Part shown: one piece after another, positions 17,337 through 25,963 of the stretch
Layout: every line of letters starts with the position of its first letter
Numbering within the stretch: position 1 is the first letter of the stretch
DNA from: Palleniella intestinalis
Lineage (GTDB): Bacteria; Bacteroidota; Bacteroidia; Bacteroidales; Bacteroidaceae
Assembly (NCBI RefSeq): GCF_013166595.1
Contig: NZ_JABKKG010000007.1
Location: 62,001-126,000, forward strand
Reading direction: 5' to 3'
Length of the DNA: 64,000 bases
Notes under the pieces: generated by a model
Databases searched by the model: none
What the model was told of the DNA's origin: nothing
What the model saw: the letters and a program-made list of their open reading frames with translations, nothing else
Position numbers and translations under genes: made by a program

Positions 17337-18386
17337 TTAGTTATTGGATTCTAAATCTATAATAGAAAGTGCTGTAGAGATTCCATCTAAAAGAGCCGAA
17401 GCAGTTTTGCCAAAAATGTTAATTTGTTCTTCACGAGGAACTGTTCTAAAGCAGAGTCCATCATTGTCCAACAACTCAAAACAAAATTTAACAAACTCTT
17501 TTTGCCTACAAACCGGAGAAGTTGATAAACGAATTTCATTTGAATTTACAGTTCGTCCACCATAGAATAAATTATCTAAAAGAATAAGCACATCAGGGTC
17601 ACATTCATTGAGAAACTTATACATATTGGATGGTTCATAACTTTTTAAATTATCAAAAAAGTCATAAATATTGAATGTTTTTATGGCTTCTTCTTTTGAT
17701 TCAGCTTTCAATATTGACAAAAAACTATCTATCTTAGGACGATATTTTTCAATCATACCAAGATAGGTATTCAGTTCTTCCAATGATGCCATTTCTAACA
17801 TCTGGTTTGACAAATCATCATCCAGTTGTCTAAAAGAAACACACAATTCATTCATTCGTTTCCCAAAATTGACAAAATCGAAATGATGGTCATGTTCTTT
17901 GTTTGCTTTTAAATCCTTTTCAATAGAATAACGCATCATCATTGAATCAGGATCAAATCTATTTATTGATTTTATATAATGCTCCATTGCATTGAGATTT
18001 ATAGTACTTCCTACGTGTTTTTTTCCTTTATTCAAATGTGGTCGTAAATTGACCCAAAGATTTTGCAAATCATGTCCTAAATCAAGAAAATTACGCCTAT
18101 CCTGCTCCGTTTGTCCTCCGTATTTGAAAAACAATAACTTTAAGTACGTTTCTATCGAATGTCTATAATTAAAAAACAAAGGATATACCAAAGAATCGAC
18201 AATAGCAAAATTATTGCTTTCTTTTTCCATTCTCTCAAGCAACATTTTTGCACTTTTCCAATATCCCTCTGAAATGGTAAAAAAAGAGAACGCTCCGGCT
18301 CCTTCCCAGCCAAAATGTGAGAAAGGCTTTCTTGCACTCAATTCTTCTTTGGTAAGTTCTCGTATGATTATATCTGTTTCATTCAT
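17337..18386 (-). CDS. HEPN-like hypothetical protein, cargo between IS982-like ends
   Basis: A mostly helical 349-residue protein. Around residues 60-120 it has NYRHSIETYLKLLF followed by LGHDLQNLW. This resembles the R-x-H helix pair of HEPN-type proteins, many of which are RNases or RNA-binding partners in toxin-antitoxin and phage defence. The match is by eye only. The remainder shows no recognised domain. There is no signal peptide. The gene is flanked within 5 bases on its 3' side and 25 bases on its 5' side by elements with IS982-like ends. It is therefore probably mobile cargo rather than part of the caspase/CHAT cluster it interrupts. Confidence 0.5.
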   Translation of the reverse strand: MNETDIIIRELTKEELSARKPFSHFGWEGAGAFSFFTISEGYWKSAKMLLERMEKESNNFAIVDSLVYPLFFNYRHSIETYLKLLFFKYGGQTEQDRRNFLDLGHDLQNLWVNLRPHLNKGKKHVGSTINLNAMEHYIKSINRFDPDSMMMRYSIEKDLKANKEHDHHFDFVNFGKRMNELCVSFRQLDDDLSNQMLEMASLEELNTYLGMIEKYRPKIDSFLSILKAESKEEAIKTFNIYDFFDNLKSYEPSNMYKFLNECDPDVLILLDNLFYGGRTVNSNEIRLSTSPVCRQKEFVKFCFELLDNDGLCFRTVPREEQINIFGKTASALLDGISTALSIIDLESNN

Positions 18387-18410
18387 AATTTATAACGATT
18401 AATTATATTA

Positions 18411-18820
18411 ACGTGAGTTTGACGAGATTAATTGTCTAAAAAATTGGTGATTAACGAAAAATTGTTGTAACTTTATAGTACTCAAGTATAAATAATTACA
18501 AATAATCTTCGCTATGTTCGCTGACGACAAAGTTACTGAAATTTTCCTTATGGCAGATGAATTATGCAAGTTTTTTAACACTTATATGGAAAAACATAAC
18601 ATTAAGGACGGAAAAAACGCAAATATCACCGTGCAAGCACTCTTTCAGATGCGGAGGTGATGCTGATAGTGATACTCTTCCATAGTTCCGCCTACTGTTG
18701 CATAAAGCATTTTTGTCTTGAATCTATATGATACTATTTCTTTCCGAAGAAGCCATGCATCAATGTTAAAGGAACTCTGGACAAGCAGCTTACTGTATTC
18801 TAAATTCGTCGAACTCACGT
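18411..18820 (+). mobile_element. Internally deleted IS982-family insertion sequence
   Basis: Terminal inverted repeats begin ACGTGAGTT at 18411 and end AACTCACGT at 18820; over 20 positions 17 agree. Between them lie the first and last parts of an IS982-family transposase gene with the catalytic middle missing. The element cannot transpose itself but keeps both ends. I see no clean target-site duplication. Confidence 0.8.
18514..18803 (+). pseudogene. IS982-family transposase, internal deletion and frameshift
   Basis: The frame from ATG 18514 encodes FADDKVTEIFLMADELCKFF, the usual IS982 transposase start. A frameshift follows near 18609. In the next frame LSDAEVMLIVILFHSSAYCC continues the family sequence. 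After a stop the C-terminal FFPKKPCINV, ending in QLTVF and TAA 18801-18803, resumes. About two thirds of the protein, including the catalytic acidic residues, is absent. Confidence 0.85.
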
Positions 18821-18832
18821 TATTTTATAAAA

Positions 18833-21508
18833 TTAATTTAATGCGTCCAACAATATAAATGCAGCCCAGTATTCTGGGTCTGAAAAATCCTTATGGTTTC
18901 GAAGTGTCTGTTGTGCAATATGTAATGACTCACATTTTGATTTGCCAGCAAGGAGATTTTTATAGAATTCCGTCATCAATAGACAAGTGGCATCATCATT
19001 AACCTCCCACAAACTCATCAATATTGAATTGACACCTGCTAATTTAAGTCCTCGCTGTAAGCCAAACACACCTTCTCCAGTAATTTCTCCTAAACCACTC
19101 TGGCAGGCAGACATAACAACCATATCAATATTACTCAGATTCATATTTGATACTTCTTGCGCTGTCAGAATTCCATCCTCTACATCATCAGGAAGAGTTT
19201 CGCCTGCTAATCCTATATTAGCACCACTAAATAGCAAACCGGAACGTAACAAAGCCTTATCTTCAAAAGATTGCTTATCATGTGCTGTTGTCGTCAGAAA
19301 ACTTACATAATTTCTTTTTTGCGCCTCTTTTTCATTCCAAAAGAACCCATGAGTAGCCAAATGAACCACATTAACAGAACTGCCATCCAAAGCCTTAAAC
19401 GATTCTTCCGTACCGGCAGCCCCTGTAATTAAACGACAATTGTCATTAAAATATTCAGCAATTGACTCTACTTCTTTCTTTGTACCGTCGAGATTTTTAA
19501 CGCCATAACGCAAATTATCCATAGTTATTGTACGAGTCGCATTGGATGGATGATATACACCACTCCTACTCTCTACTATCAAATCATCTTTTTGAATATC
19601 ATAAAGCAAACCTCCATAAAGGACTGCAGATTCTGGCAATATAGTTTTTGACTGGGTCACAAGTTCCCTTGTAGATGAAAGCCTAAATAACGAAAAGCTA
19701 TTTTTCATACGCTTTCCATCAGGCAACACGGCATTCTCAATCCCAATTTTATGTAGTTCTCCATCCGCAGAAAAGAAAATACGCTTCATTCCTGCCAGCT
19801 CCGTTTCCAACGGTTTCCAAACTGCATTATAAAGAACATCTGTTGAATATAAATCATATTGTTCCAATCCTGTCAGCAACTTTTCTTCACACAATGGTAT
19901 TATATGCGGATATGCATAGCCCTTTTTTAGAACGATAGCACAATATCTCGGTTCCCCATTTAGTGTTTGAATGGAATCTAATCCATATATCAAAGGAATA
20001 TTATAGAATTCAATCGCAACATCCTTCTCGGAAAGAGCATCACGAATATTCATCCAACTGACATTGTTTTGGCGTACAAAATTTGCATAAGTACTTACAT
20101 TACGAGTAAGCTCTTTATCTAATTTTTCTATCTCCTTCGTTATGTTTATTCTTTTCAAAGAATCACGCTCACTTTGCAATTTCTGTCTAAACATTTTCAA
20201 TGTCTGGAATGTTGCCTTGTCATTTGAATTGTTGGATTTGAGAACCGCATCACGAATATTATTTGACGAACGCAGTAAAAGCCCTTTTGCTTCAATTATA
20301 TTATCGTATATTACTCCAAAACAGTCAGTCTTCCTGCTTTCATAAATGACAAGATTCATCATTGGAAAATAATTTTCAAAATGTTTCCAATAACTAACTC
20401 GTTCCATCGAATTGAGAAATACAAAATTATTCCGGATATTTTGCTTCATTTCAGAAGATACTTCACACGCAAAAGAAGCCGCCCTTTTATCATGAGACAG
20501 GAATAATCCAAGTACGGTGTTCATGCCAACCTCAGCTCGTTCATATGATGTCTTACAGAGAGAATATCCTTTCAAGAACCATTCGGCAGCTTGAGGGAAA
20601 TTTGATTTACACAGGTAAAGTGTACCAAGATTATTATATGGAGACGACTCTCTCAGTCCATAATGTTCTGAAACCCGAATAGATTCCTTTACAGCCCTAA
20701 CCGCGTCAGAAAAATATCCTATCTGTAGATATATTGTAAAAGAATTTGTCAATAAAGTGACATAAGGAATTATTCTGCTTTGAATGTAGAAATTGTGATC
20801 TAATGTTCGTTTTTGCGATTCGCCAAACAACTGCCCGAGCGTAGCAACAGATGAACTAATTGCAATAGTATCAGACAAATTTTTCTTAGCTTGCCGTAAT
20901 GCCACATCAACAAACATCTTAGTAACAGTATTGTATCCTAATGCATTTTTAATCAAAGCACCATTGCTAAGACATCGTACATACTCATCACTAAAATCCA
21001 AAGCCTCCTCATATAATATTTTCGCTCTGCCATTTAAGCGATTAGCCTTATCATAATTATGCACATGAAAATACAATAGACCCAAACCATCCAGTACGTT
21101 ACGATAAATCTTTTCATTTTGAAGGTTCTTAGATTCCAGAATATCCAAAGATGACAAATAATATTCTTCAGTTTTTTTATAATCCCCAATATTCATATAT
21201 GCCATAGCTAAGACATTCTGCCATGCTACCAACTGCACATATTCATTTGGTCTATTGACCTTGGTATAATCCACAATTTGTATAAATTGAGGTATTGCTT
21301 TGTTATAATTTCTCGCCATAAAATTATCCATAGCATCTATGGTTAAATTGGCTATATTAGAGTTAGACTCACCAAAGTTCTTTTCTTTTACTAAAGAGTC
21401 AACTTGCGACATGACCTCAAACTGACGAGCATAATCGTTTTGCCCATGCACTTTTATAGGAAGATAGGCAATGAAAAGATATAATAATATTTTAACAACA
21501 TTCTTCAT
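18833..21508 (-). CDS. Exported TPR-CHAT protease
   Basis: This 891-residue protein has a signal peptide (about 1-22). A long array of TPR helices runs to about 450, followed by a linker/coiled region. The C-terminal CHAT domain (caspase HetF associated with TPRs) begins at about 570. The catalytic dyad is visible: histidine in HLATHGFFW (His720) and cysteine in VVMSACQSGLGE (Cys802), followed by FGLQRGLKLAG and the typical SLWEVND. CHAT proteases share the caspase fold and are usually switched on through their TPR part. This one should act in the periplasm. It overlaps the TPR gene before it by 4 bases (ATGA), so the two are translationally coupled. It is intact. Confidence 0.9.
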   Translation of the reverse strand: MKNVVKILLYLFIAYLPIKVHGQNDYARQFEVMSQVDSLVKEKNFGESNSNIANLTIDAMDNFMARNYNKAIPQFIQIVDYTKVNRPNEYVQLVAWQNVLAMAYMNIGDYKKTEEYYLSSLDILESKNLQNEKIYRNVLDGLGLLYFHVHNYDKANRLNGRAKILYEEALDFSDEYVRCLSNGALIKNALGYNTVTKMFVDVALRQAKKNLSDTIAISSSVATLGQLFGESQKRTLDHNFYIQSRIIPYVTLLTNSFTIYLQIGYFSDAVRAVKESIRVSEHYGLRESSPYNNLGTLYLCKSNFPQAAEWFLKGYSLCKTSYERAEVGMNTVLGLFLSHDKRAASFACEVSSEMKQNIRNNFVFLNSMERVSYWKHFENYFPMMNLVIYESRKTDCFGVIYDNIIEAKGLLLRSSNNIRDAVLKSNNSNDKATFQTLKMFRQKLQSERDSLKRINITKEIEKLDKELTRNVSTYANFVRQNNVSWMNIRDALSEKDVAIEFYNIPLIYGLDSIQTLNGEPRYCAIVLKKGYAYPHIIPLCEEKLLTGLEQYDLYSTDVLYNAVWKPLETELAGMKRIFFSADGELHKIGIENAVLPDGKRMKNSFSLFRLSSTRELVTQSKTILPESAVLYGGLLYDIQKDDLIVESRSGVYHPSNATRTITMDNLRYGVKNLDGTKKEVESIAEYFNDNCRLITGAAGTEESFKALDGSSVNVVHLATHGFFWNEKEAQKRNYVSFLTTTAHDKQSFEDKALLRSGLLFSGANIGLAGETLPDDVEDGILTAQEVSNMNLSNIDMVVMSACQSGLGEITGEGVFGLQRGLKLAGVNSILMSLWEVNDDATCLLMTEFYKNLLAGKSKCESLHIAQQTLRNHKDFSDPEYWAAFILLDALN

Positions 21509-22035
21509 AATTCACCAAGTGCTTGTTCTACCTCCATGTAATACTTCACTGTCTTTTCAAACGGCTTACCTTCAATTTTGTTTTGAATGGATATAGCTTT
21601 TAGCAATGTTGCTTTAGCTTCGTCCAATTTGTTTTGTAGTTGGTAGGCATATCCTCTGTTATGTAGATAAGTAGCATACTTATTGGAAACCTCGCCATAT
21701 TGCTCGCGATAAAATGATTCTATTTTATTTAGCATGTCATCAATACCGTCCAACTGTCGACATCGTAATTGTCCTACCACAATACTATTTTGACATTCTA
21801 TAAAATATTCCTGTGGCACATCGTTCATTTTACTCAGAATGTCGTATTGTGCGAGCGCATATTTAAAAAAAGATGAAGTATCGCCAAGCCGTGTTGAGAG
21901 ATTTAGCAAACAATCCATTAAATATAATGGTGACGCATCTGGATTTGATGAATCTGCCAAGTATGCTTGATAGATTGTTTCAAACATTTTAAAACATTGC
22001 AGAAAATCATCTTTCATCATATAGGCATTAGCCAC
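21505..22035 (-). CDS. TPR protein, C-terminal part of a frameshifted gene
   Basis: As an isolated frame this is 176 residues of TPR helices (YLHNRGYAYQLQNKLDEAKATLLKA near 125-150) without a signal peptide. The same frame stays open upstream of its first Met up to the run of A at 22078-22084. There it would join the preceding 379-residue TPR protein if one more A were present. It is best read as the C-terminal third of that protein, made either by -1 frameshifting or not at all. It overlaps the CHAT gene by 4 bases. Confidence 0.7.
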   Translation of the reverse strand: MANAYMMKDDFLQCFKMFETIYQAYLADSSNPDASPLYLMDCLLNLSTRLGDTSSFFKYALAQYDILSKMNDVPQEYFIECQNSIVVGQLRCRQLDGIDDMLNKIESFYREQYGEVSNKYATYLHNRGYAYQLQNKLDEAKATLLKAISIQNKIEGKPFEKTVKYYMEVEQALGEL

Positions 22036-22067
22036 TTTATATGAGATATCATACCATTCACTTGATC

Positions 22068-23207
22068 CTACAACATATTTTTTTGAGAATTGACTAAATC
22101 ATCAAATTTTAAAAGTATTTCTCTATTTTTCTGATAAGATTCTCGCATGTTGTTAATCAGGTTTTGTTCATCTGCGGAGAACCCATCTGTGGGTATCAGT
22201 TCTATAAAAGTAAGTGCATCCTCATAACAATTAGCTTGTCCAAGATGTAATGCACAAGTGTACGCAGCATCGGCATAAAATCTACCATTATTTTTAGAAG
22301 TACTATACTCTTTTATCGCAGCTAATATATTTTTACACCGATGAATTTCTTTTTCATCAGCTAAAGCTGTTATGAGATTACCATATATCATACCTAATAT
22401 ATCTGAATCTGAGTTTCCATTAGCATTTGCTATAGTGATGGCTCGTTCATAAGTAGCAATAGCTTCTTTTTTATCAGTATTACGGAGTATATTTCCTCTC
22501 ATATAAAATGCGTGACATAATTCAGGGTGGTTTTCACCTCCTTTTGAAATAATAAAATCAACAATCTTATCACTTACAGCAATTGCTTTATCATACATAC
22601 CATATCGCTGATAATATTGTTCCAAATACCATAATGGATAGTAATTATAGGTAACCAACGGCGCTTCATCCTTTGTCCAAAATGACCATGCATCCATTAA
22701 GTGGTTCGGAATTTCATCAAACCACCCAAATTTCTCATAGCATTCAACTATGCCCATAATAAGATTTCCAAAAGTTTGTCCACCATAATTACAAGCAGCC
22801 ATTGACTTTACAATAGCTTCTTGGAATGTTTCCAAAGCCTTTTCATTGTCGCCAATTTCAAGATACACATCAGCTAACCCTTTCATTGAATCCATATATT
22901 GTATCGTGTGAGTACCGAGTTTTGTTTCACACAATTTCCTTGCTTCTGACAGATATTCAATAGTCTTAGAATGGTTTTTCAACTCTCTATTGATATATCC
23001 GCCTAAATAATAATAATCGAATAAAACACTATCCTCCATTTGCTCAATATCTAATGGAGTAATGGATTGATACACCTTCACACTTTCTTCAAAATCTTGT
23101 GTGTTATATATCATTTCTTCCAATCTTTCTGCTATAGTGGACTGCGCAAAAAGACTTATCGTCAGAAATGAAAATATACAAGCTAATATGTATTTCGGTA
23201 CAGGCAT
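22068..23207 (-). CDS. Exported TPR protein, N-terminal part of a frameshifted gene
   Basis: The 379-residue frame starts with a signal peptide (about 1-21) and consists of TPR repeats (EKALETFQEAI, YDKAIAVSDKIV, KKEAIATYERAI). It stops seven codons after the DDLV segment, just past a run of seven A. Reading one base back at CAA-AAA-AAT restores a frame that continues through SSEWYDISYKVANAY into the 176-residue TPR frame, giving about 567 residues in total. The full protein would be the periplasmic TPR partner encoded just before the CHAT protease. Whether the shift is programmed, a switchable tract, a mutation or a sequencing error cannot be decided here. Confidence 0.75.
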   Translation of the reverse strand: MPVPKYILACIFSFLTISLFAQSTIAERLEEMIYNTQDFEESVKVYQSITPLDIEQMEDSVLFDYYYLGGYINRELKNHSKTIEYLSEARKLCETKLGTHTIQYMDSMKGLADVYLEIGDNEKALETFQEAIVKSMAACNYGGQTFGNLIMGIVECYEKFGWFDEIPNHLMDAWSFWTKDEAPLVTYNYYPLWYLEQYYQRYGMYDKAIAVSDKIVDFIISKGGENHPELCHAFYMRGNILRNTDKKEAIATYERAITIANANGNSDSDILGMIYGNLITALADEKEIHRCKNILAAIKEYSTSKNNGRFYADAAYTCALHLGQANCYEDALTFIELIPTDGFSADEQNLINNMRESYQKNREILLKFDDLVNSQKNML

Positions 23208-23286
23208 AGTCTTAAATATTTATTGGAATACTCAATCCCACAAGACACTTTTCCTTGTATCATTTAATGAATATATTTGACATGTG

Positions 23287-23598
23287 CTATTCATCCAACA
23301 ACCCTCTTAGCCTTAGATAACCTTTCATATACTCCTTCAAGAGTTCTGCCAGCATTGAAGAATATGTTTCATCAAATTCTCTTTGTTCCTTATTACGGTA
23401 TACATTGGAGCGTGATATTTCCGAATGCCATAAGTTTTCCATACATTTAATGGCACTGTCAACAGTATGTGTAGAAATATGCTGTTGAGAATCTGTGTCA
23501 GCCTTGGATAACACATTCAAGAGTTTTGCTAATCCTGGAACTTTAGTAGTTCCACAAGCGAACTCCAAGAGAGATTTCATCATATTTTTACTATCCAT
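23287..23598 (-). CDS. Small helical protein, first gene of the TPR-CHAT operon
   Basis: A 103-residue, largely alpha-helical cytoplasmic protein, not recognised. A longer frame with a TTG start at 23649 exists, but that codon lies inside the promoter's TAATTTTG element. I therefore start at ATG 23598, about 45 bases after the likely transcription start. It contains paired charged helices (YRNKEQREFDETYSSMLAEL) and may be a regulator or adaptor. It precedes the TPR and CHAT genes on the same strand with an 80-base gap. Confidence 0.6.
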   Translation of the reverse strand: MDSKNMMKSLLEFACGTTKVPGLAKLLNVLSKADTDSQQHISTHTVDSAIKCMENLWHSEISRSNVYRNKEQREFDETYSSMLAELLKEYMKGYLRLRGLLDE

Positions 23599-23646
23599 AA
23601 TTTTGTCGTATTCTGTAAAACTAAGCCTGTATATAGTTCTCAAGCA

Positions 23647-23678
23647 CAAAATTAATCATTATTTCTGTAAAATCCAAA
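23647..23678 (-). promoter_or_regulatory. Bacteroidota-type promoter of the TPR-CHAT operon
   Basis: On the minus strand TTTG (23678-23675) and TAATTTTG (23654-23647) are spaced by 20 bases, an exact consensus match. It decides the start of the following gene. Confidence 0.8.
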
Positions 23679-23827
23679 TGGTTTTAGATAAAATTTCACA
23701 AAAACTGTCTGATAGCATGCAGGGGCCTTTATCACATTCGCAAAAGACTTCTGCATGTCCGTACCTTCCATAGCTCTAGGCCACAAAAACAGTGGTTGCG
23801 AACTCATAGTCTGCACACCTATCCACC

Positions 23828-24640
23828 TTATTCCGTGTACGTTTCCTCAAACAGGGTGACAACGTCCTTCAGGTCGTTGGGGAGGCGGGACATGGCGAAG
23901 GAGTGGATTTCGTCAGGCATTTCCTTGTAGTAGGCGATGGCGACGGCACCCGTGATTGCGCCCATCGTGTCGGCATCGCCTCCGAGGGATACTGCCAGAC
24001 GGATGGCGTCCTCGTAGCCCTTGCTGTCAAGGAACGCGATTAGCGACTGGGGAACGGTCTCTTGGCAACTTGGCTCAAAGGAGTAGTCGGCACGGATGAC
24101 GTCGCATGTGCGATTGAGATCATAACCGAATGTCTTGCCGATATAGTCCCTTATCTCCTCCTTCCCATGCCCTGTGCGCGCAAGGAATATGGCGGCGGCA
24201 GTGGCTTGCGCACCCTTTATCCCCTCGGGATGGTTGTGCGTCACTTCCGCACTTGCCTTCGCAGCCTCCAAAGTCTGCTCCAGCGTGTCGAAGGCGAAGC
24301 CGCAGGCTGACACTCGCATGGCACTTCCGTTGCCCCAGGAGTTATATGGTTGCGGACATTCGCTGCCGAGCCATTCTCCGAACATCCCTCCATAACCGCC
24401 CATCGGGTAGCGGTACTTCCTGCCCCAATGCTGCATTTTGCTTGTCAGGCTGTGAGCTGTCAGTCCTGCATCCTTAGCGGACAATATCCAGTCTGCCACG
24501 GCAATGGTCATGATGCTATCGTCGGTTATGTCACTCCACTCGTCCAACAGAGTGAAATTGTAATCCTTTGTAGGTCGGAACTCGTATGCAGAGCCAATGA
24601 CATCCCCTGCTATGGCTCCAAATAAAGTTGCTTTTTTCAT
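23828..24640 (-). CDS. ADP-ribosylglycohydrolase (DraG family)
   Basis: This enzyme removes ADP-ribose from proteins or small molecules. The family signatures are present: an early GAIAGDVIGSAYEF, then DDSIMTIA with metal-binding Asp residues, HNHPEG in the middle, and the late SLGGDADTMGAITGA with two further metal-binding Asp. The length (270 residues) is normal. I start at ATG 24640; an upstream TTG would overlap the neighbouring gene. The gene is 17 bases downstream of an NrtR-type regulator gene. NrtR-type regulators are known to sense ADP-ribose and often sit with such genes. A role in ADP-ribose/NAD turnover is therefore likely. Confidence 0.92.
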   Translation of the reverse strand: MKKATLFGAIAGDVIGSAYEFRPTKDYNFTLLDEWSDITDDSIMTIAVADWILSAKDAGLTAHSLTSKMQHWGRKYRYPMGGYGGMFGEWLGSECPQPYNSWGNGSAMRVSACGFAFDTLEQTLEAAKASAEVTHNHPEGIKGAQATAAAIFLARTGHGKEEIRDYIGKTFGYDLNRTCDVIRADYSFEPSCQETVPQSLIAFLDSKGYEDAIRLAVSLGGDADTMGAITGAVAIAYYKEMPDEIHSFAMSRLPNDLKDVVTLFEETYTE

Positions 24641-24657
24641 AATCGTGCAATTTAGAA

Positions 24658-25389
24658 TCAAAAATCAAACGGGAACTTTTGCGCTGCCGCCCGCTCCTCC
24701 ACGAATGCCTCTTCGCGGAAAGAATAGAGGTCGGGACGCTTGTTGTGGACAGGCTCGCCCTGCTCTCCGGTCTTCTCTATGAACCTTGCGCCGGTGATTT
24801 TCTTATGGAAATTCCGCACATCATATTCCTCATTGTTAATCACTTCGCAGACATTGCGAAGGTCATTGATGGTGAATTTCTCGTCGAGAAGGTGGAACGC
24901 AAGGTCTGTATAGCGCAGCCTGCGCCTCAGCTCCGCATACGCTTCGACAAGAATAAGGTTATGGTCGAACGCCAGCGACATTGCCATCGCCTCGTCCAAT
25001 GGGAACCATGCCACATCCTGCGCGTCGGTGTCCGCACGCAAAACCTTGTCGTAATCGCCCTTGCGGACAAGGCCTATATAAACCATTGTCACGACTCGCT
25101 CGCGTGGGTCACGTCCCGGAGCACTGAACATTCGGAACTGACTCAGACTGATGTCTACGGCATTTGTCTCCTCAGCCAACTCACGCCGCGCGCATTCGTC
25201 GGCATCCTCACTCATATTGAGGAAACCTCCGGGGAACGCCCAGCAGCCATCGTAAGTGTCACTCTTCCTTTGGATGAGCAGCACACTCAGCTCTTTTCCG
25301 TCAAAGCCGAACACGACTGAGTCTGTCGTGAACGCCGCATGCTCATACTTGTAAAAATAGCCTTCTTCGCCTTGGTAGTTTATCTTCAT
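24658..25389 (-). CDS. Nudix-winged helix regulator, NrtR type
   Basis: Residues about 15-145 form a Nudix domain with a complete box (GGFLNMSEDADECARREL, then AEET). Residues about 155-235 form the winged-helix DNA-binding domain typical of NrtR regulators, recognised by FTINDLRNVCEVI, DVRNFHKKI, and late TGE and RPDLYSF segments. In many NrtR proteins the Nudix part only binds ADP-ribose as effector. Here the box residues needed for hydrolysis appear intact, so the protein might also be catalytic. It is cytoplasmic, 243 residues. Two identical palindromes flank its promoter (25403-25415 and 25461-25473), strong evidence of autoregulation of this gene and the ADP-ribosylglycohydrolase gene. 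Confidence 0.88.
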   Translation of the reverse strand: MKINYQGEEGYFYKYEHAAFTTDSVVFGFDGKELSVLLIQRKSDTYDGCWAFPGGFLNMSEDADECARRELAEETNAVDISLSQFRMFSAPGRDPRERVVTMVYIGLVRKGDYDKVLRADTDAQDVAWFPLDEAMAMSLAFDHNLILVEAYAELRRRLRYTDLAFHLLDEKFTINDLRNVCEVINNEEYDVRNFHKKITGARFIEKTGEQGEPVHNKRPDLYSFREEAFVEERAAAQKFPFDF

Positions 25390-25402
25390 ATCTTTTTTGT
25401 GA

Positions 25403-25415
25403 TGTAAATTTTACA
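25403..25415. promoter_or_regulatory. Predicted NrtR operator, promoter-downstream copy
   Basis: TGTAAATTTTACA, a perfect 6-1-6 palindrome, lies just past the -7 element near the transcription start of the regulator gene. The identical sequence occurs at 25461-25473. Confidence 0.7.
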
Positions 25416-25418
25416 GCG

Positions 25419-25450
25419 CAAAGATAACCATTTTCCCTCAAAGCTCCAAA
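25419..25450 (-). promoter_or_regulatory. Bacteroidota-type promoter of the NrtR/DraG operon
   Basis: On the minus strand TTTG (25450-25447) and TATCTTTG (25426-25419) are 20 bases apart. Identical palindromes lie immediately on both sides. Confidence 0.8.
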
Positions 25451-25460
25451 CTTTTTTTGA

Positions 25461-25473
25461 TGTAAATTTTACA
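25461..25473. promoter_or_regulatory. Predicted NrtR operator, promoter-upstream copy
   Basis: The second TGTAAATTTTACA palindrome, 58 bases from the first and 10 bases upstream of the -33 element. The pair suits a repressor that occludes or loops across the promoter. Confidence 0.7.
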
Positions 25474-25880
25474 TATCAATAGTGTTTTATGCCAAAACAC
25501 AATGCCTCAATGTTATTGAACAAGCATTCGCAGCCCATAAAAACAAACCTCCAAGAAAGACACCAAAAGCGTATCGCAGCACACATTCCAACTCGATGGA
25601 AGAGAAGAAAACAAAGGATTTTTCCTCAAACGGCATTGCAATCGTATTGCTTGTTTCTTTGCTTTCTCAGGCCTCCAAAAGCCATTTCTCAAAGGTAAGA
25701 TGAGGAAAACAACACATCATTTTAACATTTCCTCAAAAAAAACTCGAAACAAACTTGGAAATATTGCGAAAATACGCATCAAAACACAATTACCTATGTA
25801 TCAATATATTACATGGAAATCTATTTGTTTTAACGCCCTTTTCTCGTCAAAAAAGATGCGAAAAGTGCCATTTTGCAGTG

Positions 25881-25963
25881 TAAAAGGTATTGCTTTACCG
25901 TACACAAAGTATTGCTTGACACTGCGAAAGGTTACGAACGACAGTGTGAAAGGTAATCATTGG
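25881..25963. repeat. GGTAAC palindromic repeat cluster, degenerate copy
   Basis: Four spaced units resemble the family: AAAAGGTATTGCTTTACC (from 25882), CAAAGTATTGCTTGACA, GCGAAAGGTTACGAACG and GTGAAAGGTAATCATTG. The pairing is poorer than in the other copies. Confidence 0.55.

Noticed and set aside
18833..21508. Type III-E CRISPR Csx29-type function for the TPR-CHAT protein
   Set aside because: The protein has a signal peptide and there is no effector nuclease or CRISPR array nearby. Only the domain order is shared.
25482..25703. 73-codon frame upstream of the etf operon
   Set aside because: Low-complexity composition, no promoter or family match, and it lies beside regulatory palindromes.
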